Source of the DNA: Rhizobium mesosinicum
Lineage (GTDB): Bacteria; Pseudomonadota; Alphaproteobacteria; Rhizobiales; Rhizobiaceae
Reading direction: 5' to 3'
Assembly (NCBI RefSeq): GCF_019511345.1
Contig: NZ_JAEUAK010000002.1
Span: forward strand, 496,001-560,000
Length of the DNA: 64,000 nt
Part shown: positions 52,288 to 61,164 of the stretch, one piece after another
How the letters are laid out: each line of letters opens with the position of its first letter
Numbering within the stretch: the stretch's first letter is position 1
Notes under the pieces: model-generated
What the model was told of the DNA's origin: nothing
The model's database searches: none
Seen by the model: the letters and a program-made list of their open reading frames with translations, nothing else
Made by a program: the position numbers and the translations under genes

Positions 52288-52467
52288 GGTCGTATTCTCC
52301 TCGCGTTGTTCGGAACGTTGCAGCTTCGTGTCCCAGTTCGAAAAGGGGCACAAACGGGTCACACCATCGCTGCAACGGATTCAATAACATCCTTTAGCGG
52401 AAAAATCACCTGCTGTCAGCCCGTCAAGAATCTGTTTTATAGGCCAAAACAACAGGAGTTTCGCCCG

Positions 52468-53265
52468 ATGTCCGACCAGATGTCCGTTCTTGAGCCCAAG
52501 TTCCTTGAGGTCGGCGAAGGCGAGGCGGCGAGGCAAATCGCCATGCTGATACGGCCGGCGAAGGCCAACACCGATCTTCCCGCTCTCATTTGGCTATCCG
52601 GCTACCGATCGGACATGAGCGGCAGCAAGGCTGTCGAAATCGACCGGCTGGCGGAGGAACTCGGTGCCGCCTGCATCCGCCTCGACTATTCCGGCCATGG
52701 GCTTTCCGGCGGCGCCTTCACCGACGGCACGATCTCCCGCTGGCTGGAGGAGGCGCTCGCGGTGATCCGCAATACCGCCCCGGAACGAATGATCCTCATC
52801 GGGTCTTCGATGGGCGGCTGGATCGCATTGCGGGTTGCACAGGAGCTTGCGAAGGGTGGCGGGCCAAAGCTTGAAGGCATTGTTCTGATCGCGCCGGCGC
52901 CGGATTTCACTTCCGATCTGATCGAGCCGAACCTCAAGAAGAAAGAACGCGCCTCGCTGGAAGAGCGCGGCTATTTCGAGGAACGCTCGCAGTATAGCCC
53001 TGAGCCCAACATCTATACGCGCGCGCTGATCGAGGATGGCCGCCAGAATCGGGTGCTGACCGGCATCATAGAAACGGGCTGCCCGATCCATATCCTGCAG
53101 GGTATGAAAGATGCCGATGTTCCCTATCTGCATGCGATGAAGCTCGTGGAACATCTTCCGGCAGACGACGTGCTGCTGACCTTCATTCGCGACGGCGATC
53201 ACCGGCTTTCGCGCCCGCAGGACATAGAGCGGCTGCGCACCGCCGTCAAAGGCATGATCCGCTGA
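52468..53265 (+). CDS. Alpha/beta hydrolase (ABHD10-like)
   Basis: 265 residues from the ATG at 52468 with a CAGGAG site; the long open frame extending upstream overlaps infC and is not coding. The nucleophile elbow is ILIGSSMGGWIAL (Ser at about 114), with an oxyanion-side motif WLSGYRSDMSGSKA. The acid is in LQGMKDADVP and the His in IRDGDHRLSRPQDI. Small serine hydrolases of this branch act on esters or thioesters, including S-acyl groups. Divergent from infC. Substrate unknown. Confidence 0.9.
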   Translation: MSDQMSVLEPKFLEVGEGEAARQIAMLIRPAKANTDLPALIWLSGYRSDMSGSKAVEIDRLAEELGAACIRLDYSGHGLSGGAFTDGTISRWLEEALAVIRNTAPERMILIGSSMGGWIALRVAQELAKGGGPKLEGIVLIAPAPDFTSDLIEPNLKKKERASLEERGYFEERSQYSPEPNIYTRALIEDGRQNRVLTGIIETGCPIHILQGMKDADVPYLHAMKLVEHLPADDVLLTFIRDGDHRLSRPQDIERLRTAVKGMIR

Positions 53266-53429
53266 GCGGAAGCCGCTCCCTCATCAAAACATATGCAACT
53301 GCCCAAATAGAAGGTCATGGTTGAACAAGATCTGTTCGATCATCCAAAGGTTATGTTGCATTTTAACCATGTCTGCGAGTTGTACGGCCCTCCCAAGAAG
53401 TAACGATTGACTCCTTTCGGCCCTCTCCG

Positions 53430-53444
53430 TTAACTCTTTGTTAA
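53430..53444 (+). promoter_or_regulatory. CtrA-binding site candidate
   Basis: TTAACTCTTTGTTAA is a full match to TTAA-N7-TTAA, the CtrA consensus of alphaproteobacteria. It lies 31 nt before the GTG of the cysteine proteinase gene. It was the only perfect match I found in the window. Confidence 0.6.
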
Positions 53445-53474
53445 TAAATAAAGGGCGATGCAGGGAAGTAGGGC

Positions 53475-54074
53475 GTGCGGATCAAGGGTTTCCTCGTGGC
53501 CATGATGGCCGTGTTTGCAATGGCGCCGGCCGCTATTCCGGCTCCGAGCAAGAATGCCTCCATGGTGACCGGCAATGCGACATCGCAGCCGGTTGGTCAT
53601 TACGATTTCTGTCAGACGCACCGCAGCGAATGCGGTGCCGACCGCAATACCGGCCCGGTCGCGATGACGGGCGCCAGGTGGGCAACCGTCCGTTCGGTCA
53701 ACGCGACCGTCAACCGCACGATCACGCCGATGACCGATAAGGAAATCTACGGTAAGGACGAGGTCTGGGCCTATCCGACCACGGCCGGCGACTGCGAGGA
53801 CTTCGCGCTTCTGAAGCGCCGCATCCTCATCCAGCGCGGCTTCTCGCCTGCCGATCTGCTGATGACGGTCGTGCGCAAGCCGGATGGCGAAGGCCATGCG
53901 GTGCTGACGCTGCGCACCGCCGAGGGCGATTTCGTGCTCGACAACCTCGCTTCCGACGTCAAGCCCTGGTTTGCGACGCCCTATAGTTTCATCAAGCGCC
54001 AGTCGAGCTTCAATGCCGGCCGCTGGGTCACCATTGAGAATGGCCGCGACGTTCTGGTCGGCGCTCTCAAGTAA
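53475..54074 (+). CDS. Bacterial transglutaminase-like cysteine proteinase (BTLCP/DUF920)
   Basis: 199 residues with a GTG start and a signal peptide (FLVAMMAVFAMAPAAIPAPS). The catalytic triad is laid out as the family expects: Cys in AGDCEDFALLKRRILI, His in GEGHAVLTL and Asp in FVLDNLAS. Such proteins are periplasmic and are often linked to cell-surface adhesin or biofilm processing. It stands alone, with a CtrA-type site just upstream and a terminator just downstream. GTG is preceded by GGGAAGTAGGG. The substrate is not visible from the sequence. Confidence 0.92.
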   Translation: MRIKGFLVAMMAVFAMAPAAIPAPSKNASMVTGNATSQPVGHYDFCQTHRSECGADRNTGPVAMTGARWATVRSVNATVNRTITPMTDKEIYGKDEVWAYPTTAGDCEDFALLKRRILIQRGFSPADLLMTVVRKPDGEGHAVLTLRTAEGDFVLDNLASDVKPWFATPYSFIKRQSSFNAGRWVTIENGRDVLVGALK

Positions 54075-54096
54075 GACGTTTCGAGGGGACTGTGGG

Positions 54097-54126
54097 AAAG
54101 GCTGGCGAAAGCCGGCCTTTTTCATT
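54097..54126 (+). terminator. Terminator after the BTLCP gene
   Basis: AAAGGCTGGC pairs with GCCGGCCTTT (one G-T pair) around a GAAA tetraloop, then TTCATT. A GNRA loop and a 10-bp stem make this a good intrinsic terminator. Confidence 0.88.
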
Positions 54127-54182
54127 CCAGGATCTTCTCGCGCTGCCATCCGTGTATTGGCTGGGCTACGCGCGAGCGCCGT

Positions 54183-55166
54183 TCACGCATTCCCGATAAA
54201 AATACCGGCTGCGAGCACGAGGCTACCGCCGACGACAACCTGGAAGGCAGCGCGCAGGAACGGCGTCTCCATATATTTGTTCTGGATGAAGGCGATCGCC
54301 CAGAGCTCGAAGAAAACGATGATGGCGGCGGTGACGGTCGCGGTCCAGAATTGCGGGATGAGATAGGGCAGCGCGTGGCCGAGGCCGCCGAGCGCCGTCA
54401 TGATACCACAGGCAAGGCCGCGCTTGATCGGCGAGCCGCGGCCGGAGATCTTGCCGTCGTCATGGGCGGCTTCCGTGAAGCCCATCGAAATGCCGGCGCC
54501 AACAGAGGCCGACAGGCCGACGAGGAAGGTTTGCCAGGTGTCCTGCGTGGCAAAGGCCGCGGCGAAGATCGGCGCCAGCGTCGAGACCGAGCCGTCCATC
54601 AGACCGGCGAGACCCGGCTGCACATAAGTCAACACGAACTGTCGGCGTGCTGTCTCATCCTCTTCCTTCTTCACATCTTGGGGCGTGTGCTTGGCGCCGA
54701 GCATGCGGGCAATATCCTCGTGGCCTTGCTCGGCAAGGGCAAGATCGCCGAGAAGCTGGCGAGTAGAGGCGTCAGAGGTCTGCTTGATCGCCTCGACATA
54801 GAAGCGATAGGCCTGCTCCTCCATCGCTTCGGCCTCCTGTCTGATCGCATCGAGGGAGAGATTGGCGCGCAGCCAGTCGGGCTTGCGCTCATAAAAGCCT
54901 TCGACATGCTCGCGGCGTATCAGGGGAATACGCTCGCCAAAGCGCTGGCGGTGCATTTCGATCAGCGACCTGCGATGGGTGTCCTCAACTTCCGCCATGT
55001 CTTCGAACACCTTGGCGGAGGCCGGAAATTCCTGTCGCAGATGTTCGGCATAAGCGAGGTAGATGCGAGCGTCATCCTCTTCCGAGGCGATAGCAAGCGC
55101 CAGGATTTCCTGCTCGGAGAGAGAGCGGAAGGAACGTTTCGGTGATCTGAAAAAACGGGCCAACAT
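54183..55166 (-). CDS. mbfA: Membrane-bound ferritin A (MbfA), iron exporter
   Basis: 327 residues from the ATG at 55166 with a GGAGA site. The N-terminal half is a rubrerythrin-like ferritin domain: EILALAIASEEDDARIYLAY, VEDTHRRSLIEMH and later EEQAYRFY give the E/H iron ligands. The C-terminal half is a VIT1/CCC1-like membrane part, with GLMDGSVSTLAPIFAAAFAT and SMGFTEAAHDDGK. MbfA exports iron and protects against iron and peroxide stress. A perfect Irr box overlaps its promoter, so it is off when iron is low. Confidence 0.95.
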   Translation of the reverse strand: MLARFFRSPKRSFRSLSEQEILALAIASEEDDARIYLAYAEHLRQEFPASAKVFEDMAEVEDTHRRSLIEMHRQRFGERIPLIRREHVEGFYERKPDWLRANLSLDAIRQEAEAMEEQAYRFYVEAIKQTSDASTRQLLGDLALAEQGHEDIARMLGAKHTPQDVKKEEDETARRQFVLTYVQPGLAGLMDGSVSTLAPIFAAAFATQDTWQTFLVGLSASVGAGISMGFTEAAHDDGKISGRGSPIKRGLACGIMTALGGLGHALPYLIPQFWTATVTAAIIVFFELWAIAFIQNKYMETPFLRAAFQVVVGGSLVLAAGIFIGNA

Positions 55167-55182
55167 AGGTAGTCTCCAATAA

Positions 55183-55226
55183 TTTAGAATTATTCTAAAC
55201 TTAGAGGGGCGTAGCCCGTGGGTCAA
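55183..55226 (-). promoter_or_regulatory. mbfA promoter with a perfect Irr (ICE) box
   Basis: TTTAGAATTATTCTAAA at 55183-55199 matches every fixed base of TTTAGAA-N3-TTCTAAA. On the minus strand the -35 is TTGACC (55226-55221), spacer 17, and the -10 is TAAGTT (55203-55198), so the box overlaps the -10 by two bases. That is a repressor arrangement: Irr bound under iron limitation would block the polymerase. Confidence 0.9.
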
Positions 55227-55339
55227 GATCGAAACCCCGCGAGATTGACAGATTGCCGCGATCGGCCGATCGCGCTTTGCGGAGGCGGCGCGCCAACCTA
55301 TATGGAGGCTGCTAGCCACAAGCAGCACCGGGGTTAAAG

Positions 55340-55807
55340 ATGAATAGCGAGATACAGGGACGGGCCGCGCATATTGCCGCGATCCGTGACAAAGCCGAAG
55401 CCGAGATGAAGGCGATCGGCGTGGACGAGGTCTTCATTTCGAAGCTGGTGGAGACTTTCTACGGGCGGGTGCTCGCGCATCCCGAGCTCGGACCGGTCTT
55501 CGATGCGCGGCTTTCCGGCCGCTGGGCCGAACATATGCAGAAGATGAAGAGCTTCTGGTCGTCCGTCGCCTTCCGCAACGGCGCCTATGGCGGCAAGCCG
55601 GTGCAGGCGCATCTCGGCGTGGCGAACATGACGCCGGATCTTTTCCCGAAATGGCTTTCGCTATTTTCGCAAACGTTCGAAGACGTGGCCCCGACACCGG
55701 AAGCCAGGGACTGGTTCATGGCGACAGCGGAGCGGATCGCAAAGAGCCTGACGCTGTCGCTCTTCTACAATCCGGCACTCGACGATTCCACAAAGAAGAC
55801 GGGCTGA
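55340..55807 (+). CDS. Group III truncated hemoglobin
   Basis: 155 residues of the trHb3 type. FISKLVETFYGRVLAHPELG is the B-helix region with the PheB9-TyrB10 pair, and GKPVQAHLGVANMTPDLFPK contains the proximal His in the F helix. DWFMATAERIAKSL and LSLFYNP follow. Group III globins bind heme with high affinity and are linked to peroxide or NO chemistry. Divergent from mbfA (173 nt), so it may share an iron or oxidative-stress context. The heme ligand assignment is from the alignment pattern. Confidence 0.88.
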   Translation: MNSEIQGRAAHIAAIRDKAEAEMKAIGVDEVFISKLVETFYGRVLAHPELGPVFDARLSGRWAEHMQKMKSFWSSVAFRNGAYGGKPVQAHLGVANMTPDLFPKWLSLFSQTFEDVAPTPEARDWFMATAERIAKSLTLSLFYNPALDDSTKKTG

Positions 55808-55811
55808 CCCT

Positions 55812-56705
55812 TTACTGCCTCGCCGAAAAGGTCGCACCCGCGCTTGCGGCGACGACCAGAGCCGTCCCGGCCATTTGCAGAAACGTCATCGGCTGGGCCA
55901 GGATGACGAAGCCTGCGAGGGCTGCAATGGCCGGCTCGAGGCTCATGAGGATGCCGAAGGAGGCGGTCGGCATGCGACGCAGCGCGATCAGCTCCAGCGT
56001 GTAGGGCAGCAGCGGCACGAGAATGGCGAGACCCACCATTTCGACCAGACCGAAAGCATCGAGCTTCGGCGCGGCATCCGAGAAGCCGAAGGGTGTCGCC
56101 ACCAGAGCAGCGACCATGAGCGACATGGAAAGTCCTTCCAGCCCCCTGAAGCTTGCGCCGATCTTCTTCGTGAGCACGATATAGATCGCCCAGCCGGTTC
56201 CAGCGCCGAATGCAAACAGGACACCGAGGGAATCTCCAACCCAGCCTTCGCCGTCGTGGGCGAGAGCCAGAACGCCGAAAGCGGCGACGAGCGGCCAGAT
56301 GAGGCGCCAGTTCAATCCATAACCGATGGTTGCGACCGAAAGCGGCCCGAGAAAATCGATCGCCACGGCAAGACCGAGCGGAATGCGTTCGATCGACGAG
56401 AAAAAGCTCATCGTCATCAGCGCCGTCGTGGTGCCGAGAACAAAGGCACTCGTCCATTGAGCGCGGCTGTAGCTTGACATGCGCGGGCGCACGGCGATCG
56501 CGAGGATAATGGCCGCAAAGGCAAGGCGCAGCCAGGTAGCACCGACCGGCCCATAGGTGGCGATGGCGGAGGAGGAAAGAGCCGCACCGAACTGGACGGA
56601 GGACATGGACATGAGACACATCAGCCCGCCAGCCGCGACGCCACCAAACGCTGCGGGCGTCTGCGCCGTCAGGGTGCTCGTTCCGGCGTTCGTTCTTTCT
56701 TCCAT
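55812..56705 (-). CDS. EamA/RhtA-like transporter
   Basis: 297 residues from the ATG at 56705, which has GGAGGC just upstream (a longer form to 56762 is open but less supported). Ten predicted spans in two EamA repeats. The first contains GPVGATWLRLAFAAIILAIA and the second TASFGILMSLEPAIAALAGF, the RhtA-type signature. Probably exports an amino acid or similar metabolite. Convergent with the globin gene, 4 nt away. Confidence 0.9.
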   Translation of the reverse strand: MEERTNAGTSTLTAQTPAAFGGVAAGGLMCLMSMSSVQFGAALSSSAIATYGPVGATWLRLAFAAIILAIAVRPRMSSYSRAQWTSAFVLGTTTALMTMSFFSSIERIPLGLAVAIDFLGPLSVATIGYGLNWRLIWPLVAAFGVLALAHDGEGWVGDSLGVLFAFGAGTGWAIYIVLTKKIGASFRGLEGLSMSLMVAALVATPFGFSDAAPKLDAFGLVEMVGLAILVPLLPYTLELIALRRMPTASFGILMSLEPAIAALAGFVILAQPMTFLQMAGTALVVAASAGATFSARQ

Positions 56706-56798
56706 TGATGCCTCCAATGACGCGCTCTTCATATGGGGACGGCGCGCAAGCGACAAATTCAAACTTCTGATCGGGGCAGCAAAAGGCTTGATGCGATG

Positions 56799-57350
56799 TC
56801 AGAGGCGGCCTGAGAGGATCACTTCTTCGGCCTCTTCGAAGCTCATATCGAAAACCTTCTTGCCGATTTCGAAGCTGAAGCCATTGCGGGCGAAGGCGGA
56901 GAGTTCCTTCGCCTTCCTCTTCTCGTCGAGTTCGATGCGGCGGAAGGGGCCGAAGGCGCGCTTTCGGGCAAAGACCGTTGCGGCGTAGAGATCGTCAGCC
57001 TCTTCGAGTGCGGCCTCCACCTTGTCGCTCGACACGCCCTTGACCGCGAGCTTCCGGGCAATAGCGCGCTTCGACTTGCCACTACGCACCGCGGAGCGCG
57101 TGCTCATCCCCGCATAGGCGACATCGTCGATCGCCTTGATGTCATAGGCGAATTTGACGGCGAAATCGGCAACGGCCTTGATTTGCGTGGGGCTGATATC
57201 CTCGAACTTCTCCTTCGCCTTGCGGGTGATGGCGTCGAAGAGCTGCTTTTCCGTCATCATGCGCCGTTCGAGGCGATAGATGGTCGAGTTGCGCGCCCAG
57301 TTCAGCATACGCGGCGTCGGAACATCGGATGGAATGGTCTCCTCGGTCAT
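56799..57350 (-). CDS. recX: Regulatory protein RecX
   Basis: 183 residues with three-helix RecX repeats: RMMTEKQLFDAITRKAKEK and a KSKRAIARKLAVKGVSSDKV block, the latter highly typical. RecX limits RecA filament extension. It lies 9 nt after the deacetylase-like gene on the same strand, so the two are probably co-transcribed; recA is not in the window. The frame ends VILSGRL. Confidence 0.9.
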   Translation of the reverse strand: MTEETIPSDVPTPRMLNWARNSTIYRLERRMMTEKQLFDAITRKAKEKFEDISPTQIKAVADFAVKFAYDIKAIDDVAYAGMSTRSAVRSGKSKRAIARKLAVKGVSSDKVEAALEEADDLYAATVFARKRAFGPFRRIELDEKRKAKELSAFARNGFSFEIGKKVFDMSFEEAEEVILSGRL

Positions 57351-57359
57351 CGGCAGCGA

Positions 57360-58385
57360 TCAGGCTTCCAATCCCTTGAGCACATTGGCGACGTTGAGGC
57401 CAATTTCCGGCACGCCGTAACCGCCTTCCATGCAGGTGACGACGGGCAAGCCGGCAGCGGAGACCATCTCGCCCATACGAATGAAATCCTCCGATTTCAG
57501 CTTGAAGAAGGAGATCGGGTCGCGCTCGAACGTGTCGACGCCGAGGGCCATGACGATCGCTTCCGCGCCGAAGGTCTTGATGCGCAAGAGCGCATCGGCA
57601 AGAGCTGCCGACCAGATATCGAAACTGGTGCCGGGCGCCATCGGGTAATTGCGGTTGGCACCTTCGCCCTGCCCTTCGCCCGCCTCATCGGCATGACCGA
57701 GGAAATAGGGAAAGGCGTGGATGGGATCGCCATGCAGCGAGGCGGTGAAGACATCACTGCGGCGATAAAAGAGATCCTGCGTGCCATTGCCGTGATGGAA
57801 ATCGACATCGAGCACGGCGACCCTCTTGGCGCCGTGATCAAGCAGACGCTGGGCCGCGACGCCGGAATTGTTGATGAAGCAATAGCCGCCGAAGAGGTCG
57901 ATGCCGGCGTGATGGCCCGGCGGGCGGCAGAGCGCGAAGGCGAAGCGGTTGCCGGCATTCAGCCAGTCCGCGCCCGATATCGCGCAGCGCATGGAGGCAA
58001 CGGCTGCCTCATATGAACCCTTGGTGATGGACGTGTCGGCGGCATTGGCATAATGGCCGATCGCGCCGACGATATTTTCCGGTATGCGCTGGCTGGTGCG
58101 GCGGACGGGGAAGGAGTTGGCAATCGCCTCGCCCGTATATCCCGCGGCCACCCAGCGATCCCAGACCGTCGCCAGGAACTCCAGATAGGCCGGATCATGG
58201 ACCTTGCGCGCCGTTTCGAAGCCATGTGCCTCTGGTGCGACGACGTCCGCAAAGCCCGCCTCCTTCACCGCGGCGAGAATCCATTCCGCCCGGAACGGCG
58301 CCTCGAAGGGCGTCACGAGCTGGCCGTCGTGCAGCTCCGTCTTCGCATCGCGCAGCTTGTGGTCTTCGGAATAGATGACGCGCAC
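57360..58385 (-). CDS. Histone deacetylase superfamily amidohydrolase (acetylpolyamine-type)
   Basis: 341 residues from a GTG at 58385 behind GGAGGA, giving (V/M)RVIYSEDHKLRDAKTEL; an ATG five codons upstream is the alternative. The zinc and catalytic residues are plain: RPPGHHAGIDLFGGYCFINN with the His-His pair, DVDFHHGNGTQ with Asp-His ligands, and GVDTFERDP with the last Asp. The layout matches acetylpolyamine amidohydrolases, which remove acetyl groups from polyamines or lysine. Upstream of recX in one operon. Confidence 0.92.
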   Translation of the reverse strand: MRVIYSEDHKLRDAKTELHDGQLVTPFEAPFRAEWILAAVKEAGFADVVAPEAHGFETARKVHDPAYLEFLATVWDRWVAAGYTGEAIANSFPVRRTSQRIPENIVGAIGHYANAADTSITKGSYEAAVASMRCAISGADWLNAGNRFAFALCRPPGHHAGIDLFGGYCFINNSGVAAQRLLDHGAKRVAVLDVDFHHGNGTQDLFYRRSDVFTASLHGDPIHAFPYFLGHADEAGEGQGEGANRNYPMAPGTSFDIWSAALADALLRIKTFGAEAIVMALGVDTFERDPISFFKLKSEDFIRMGEMVSAAGLPVVTCMEGGYGVPEIGLNVANVLKGLEA

Positions 58386-58538
58386 GAGTGTCCTCCGCAA
58401 ATCAGTCTGTCAGACTCAAGCCTTACACAGGCCCGCCCCAAGAAAAAAGCCGTTGAACACGTCTTGATCGCCACGGCGGATGACGCCACGTTCAGGCCGA
58501 TTTCAGAACGCCTTCCTTTTCTCGAGAGATTAAGTCCC

Positions 58539-59165
58539 ATGAAAATCCTGATGGTCGATGTCGATGGCGTGCTGATCCACGGACGGCCAGCGGACGGGCT
58601 GCCGCTCTTTACCTATCTTGAACGCGACCTTGGCCTGTCGCCGTCCTTGCTTCAGCGGGAGTTCTTCAAGCCGCACTGGCCGGGGATCATTACGGGACAA
58701 GAGCCGATCGAACCCCGTCTGACGGAGGTTCTCGACCGGATCGCTCCGCATCTTACCGCCGAAAAACTGCTCGATTACTGGTTTGAAAACGATTCCCGCC
58801 TGGACCGGCAACTGCTTGCCGACCTCGCCCGCCTGAAGGATGAAGGCACGCTTCTTTATCTTGCCACCAATCAGGAGCACAGGCGGGCGGCTTACTTGCG
58901 CGACGTGCTCGAACTCGGCGCGCTTTTCGACGGCATCTTCTATTCCGCAGCCCTTGGTGCTCGAAAGCCCGAAAGCGATTTTTTCCGTCTTGCTACCGAT
59001 GGCGTCGGTGCCGCCCCTGAAGACATCGGCTTCATCGACGATGTCGAGGAAAATATCGTGGCTGCCACGCAATTCGGCTGGAAGGCATTGCATTGGACGC
59101 CCGCGTCGGCGCTCGCAGATGCCATCGCCGTCTTTACGCAGAACCCTCAGCCCACCCGCTTGTAG
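58539..59165 (+). CDS. HAD family hydrolase
   Basis: 208 residues from the ATG at 58539. The nucleophile motif is ILMVDVDGVLIHG. Motif II is LYLATNQEHRRAAYL, motif III lies in ALGARKPESDFF, and motif IV is IGFIDDVEENIVAA. A small helical cap (C1) is inserted between motifs I and II. It is a phosphatase or dehalogenase-like enzyme of unknown substrate. A long open frame upstream runs antisense through the deacetylase gene and is not coding. Its 3' end overlaps the convergent GNAT gene by 19 nt. Confidence 0.9.
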   Translation: MKILMVDVDGVLIHGRPADGLPLFTYLERDLGLSPSLLQREFFKPHWPGIITGQEPIEPRLTEVLDRIAPHLTAEKLLDYWFENDSRLDRQLLADLARLKDEGTLLYLATNQEHRRAAYLRDVLELGALFDGIFYSAALGARKPESDFFRLATDGVGAAPEDIGFIDDVEENIVAATQFGWKALHWTPASALADAIAVFTQNPQPTRL

Positions 59166-59665
59166 AAAAGCGTCGTGGCGCAAAGCCCGCCTTCCGGCCA
59201 GAGCGCATAATCGGGGATGACGCCGACGCGCTCCCAGCCGAGACGCGGATAAATCGCTTCGGCATCGCTGCCGGTTGCCGTGTCGAGAACGAGAATCGTC
59301 TTGCCGCGACGGGCTGCTTCCTGCTCGGCCATCTCCATCAAGTGGCGCGCCAACCCATGGCCGCGGGCTGAGCGATGAACAAGCAGCTTCTTCAGGTCGC
59401 CGCGATGCGGCTGGTTCGGCATCTGGGCGGCGCCGACCTGCACCGTGCCGACTATTTTGCCATTCATTTCGGCTGCGAAGAGCAGAGTGGCGCCATCGGC
59501 CACGGCTTCGGCGACGCTATGCCAATAGGGTTCTGCATCAGCCGGCGTATAGGGCTGCATGAAGCCGACCGAAGCGCCGCCGTTGACGCAATCGGCAAGC
59601 ACCTCGCAAAGATCGGGAATGGCTGCATAGGCTTCGGCGGCGGAGAGAAAACGGACGGTCGACAT
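59147..59665 (-). CDS. GNAT family N-acetyltransferase
   Basis: 172 residues. The acetyl-CoA loop is LLVHRSARGHGLARHLMEMA (about 92-111), with strand 4 before it (IVGTVQVGA). ILVLDTATGSDAEAIYPRLG follows. The acceptor is unknown. It comes 28 nt after the XRE-cupin regulator on the same strand, so the regulator may control it. Convergent overlap with the HAD gene at the 3' end. Confidence 0.9.
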   Translation of the reverse strand: MSTVRFLSAAEAYAAIPDLCEVLADCVNGGASVGFMQPYTPADAEPYWHSVAEAVADGATLLFAAEMNGKIVGTVQVGAAQMPNQPHRGDLKKLLVHRSARGHGLARHLMEMAEQEAARRGKTILVLDTATGSDAEAIYPRLGWERVGVIPDYALWPEGGLCATTLFYKRVG

Positions 59666-59693
59666 GATGGTTCCTGGTCAATGAGCGCGTGAA

Positions 59694-60263
59694 TTAGCGG
59701 GTGCCGTGATCCAGCACGACGCAATAGCGTGCGGGCGCGTGGCCCGGATTGTGAAAGACATGGCCGTCACCGACCGGCATGAAGAGGCAATCGCCGGGCT
59801 TCAGGCGGTGAACGGTTTCGCCGACGGTCATTTCCAACTCGCCGTCGAAGAGCCAGACATGCTGGGTCATGCCGCGGCTCGCTGCGTGCGGCGGGAAGCT
59901 TACTTTGGCACCGGCGGGAAATTCCACATCGATGATATCGACATTGGAGGCCGTGCCTGGCGGCGAGACGGCGCGGCGCATATAACCGGTTTCCGGATCG
60001 CGCCAGATCTGCTGGTCCTGCCGACGCGACAGCGGCGACGCTTCCTGCCCTTCCTCGGCGAAAAACTCCGATAGCGACAGACCGAGTGCGGCGCAGACCC
60101 TTGCCAGCAGGGATGCAGTCGGGCTCGCTTCGGCGCGCTCGATGCGAGAGATCATGGCGCGGCTGACGCCTGAGGCGGAGGCGAGATCATCGAGCGTCAG
60201 CCCCTTTTCCATCCGCAATGTGCGGATGCGGATGCCAATCGCTTGTTCGAGTTCCTGTTCCAT
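59694..60263 (-). CDS. XRE-type helix-turn-helix regulator with C-terminal cupin
   Basis: 189 residues from the ATG at 60263 (MEQELEQAIGIRIRTLR); the frame upstream is open but crosses the promoter region. The HTH is LTLDDLASASGVSRAMISRI (about 22-41). The cupin spans about 105-189 (GMTQHVWLFDGELEMTVGE; LKPGDCLFMPVGDGHVFHNP). Such XRE-cupin regulators sense small metabolites through the barrel. It is divergent from tenA and co-directional with the GNAT gene, both possible targets. Confidence 0.92.
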   Translation of the reverse strand: MEQELEQAIGIRIRTLRMEKGLTLDDLASASGVSRAMISRIERAEASPTASLLARVCAALGLSLSEFFAEEGQEASPLSRRQDQQIWRDPETGYMRRAVSPPGTASNVDIIDVEFPAGAKVSFPPHAASRGMTQHVWLFDGELEMTVGETVHRLKPGDCLFMPVGDGHVFHNPGHAPARYCVVLDHGTR

Positions 60264-60389
60264 TTCATGATCCGCAATTCTACTATAGGAGAAATACATG
60301 ATCCAATGATGGAATCAAGTCCCTGCGAACACCCTTGCTTTCACCATGGCGCCGTCGATATATGGCAGCGGCATTCGACGGAGAGCAAG

Positions 60390-61088
60390 ATGGACGGTAT
60401 TGCGCAAGGCACTGAGACGGCGGGAAGCTTCACGGCTGCAGCCTGGGACCGGATCAAGCCAATCATGGCCGAGATCGGACGATTGCCGTTGCTGGAACGG
60501 CTTTCTGACGGCACGCTGCCGCCGGAGGTTTTCCGCCATTACATCCTGCAGGATGCGATCTACTTGAAACACTATGCCCGCTGCCTTGCGATCGTCGCCG
60601 CCAAGGCGCCCGATAATGCGCAGGTGCTGCGTTTCCTCGGTTCGGCGCAGAAGGCGATCACAGTCGAGCAGGGCCTGCATGCCGGTTTCCTGACCCAGTT
60701 CGGCATTTCAAGCGCGGATGTGACGGCGGCCGAGCCCTCGCCATCCTGCTTCGCCTATACGAACTTCCTGCTGGCGACTGCCTATCACAGCTCGTATGCC
60801 GTTGCGCTCTCGGCCATCCTGCCGTGCTTCTGGATCTACTGGCATGTCGGCGAAGGCATCAAGAGCAGGCCGGCGATCGAGGGCAACGTCTTCCAGGCCT
60901 GGATCAATACCTATGGCGATCCGCAGTTCGCGGCCGGCGCTCGTGAGGTCATCGCTCTGACTGATATTGCCGGGCGCGCCGCCTCTCTGGTGGAGCGCCA
61001 GCAGATGATGGACGTCTTCGTGCGTGCCTCGCAATATGAATGGATGTTCTGGGATTCGGCCTGGCGACTGGAGAAGTGGCCCGTCTGA
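60390..61088 (+). CDS. tenA: TenA/thiaminase II family aminopyrimidine aminohydrolase
   Basis: 232 residues from the ATG at 60390 with a GGAGAGC site. It is an all-helical heme-oxygenase-like fold. The catalytic Cys is in ILPCFWIYWHVGEGI (about 147-161) and the final Glu in YEWMFWDSAWRLEKWPV. RHYILQDAIYLKHYAR is the family's first helix block. TenA of this Cys-containing class salvages pyrimidine from degraded thiamine. No TPP riboswitch was recognised in the short leader. It shares a divergent promoter region with the XRE-cupin gene. Confidence 0.92.
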   Translation: MDGIAQGTETAGSFTAAAWDRIKPIMAEIGRLPLLERLSDGTLPPEVFRHYILQDAIYLKHYARCLAIVAAKAPDNAQVLRFLGSAQKAITVEQGLHAGFLTQFGISSADVTAAEPSPSCFAYTNFLLATAYHSSYAVALSAILPCFWIYWHVGEGIKSRPAIEGNVFQAWINTYGDPQFAAGAREVIALTDIAGRAASLVERQQMMDVFVRASQYEWMFWDSAWRLEKWPV

Positions 61089-61164
61089 GGCACGCTCCCC
61101 GGATAGCAAAATAGCGTAAACGGCGGAATAATTACCGCTTTGCGGGCGATCTGCGCGCTGCTAT

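Noticed and set aside
60264..60389. TPP riboswitch before tenA
   Set aside because: The leader is only 126 nt, is shared with the divergent regulator, and shows no thi-box CUGAGA or ACCUGA core.
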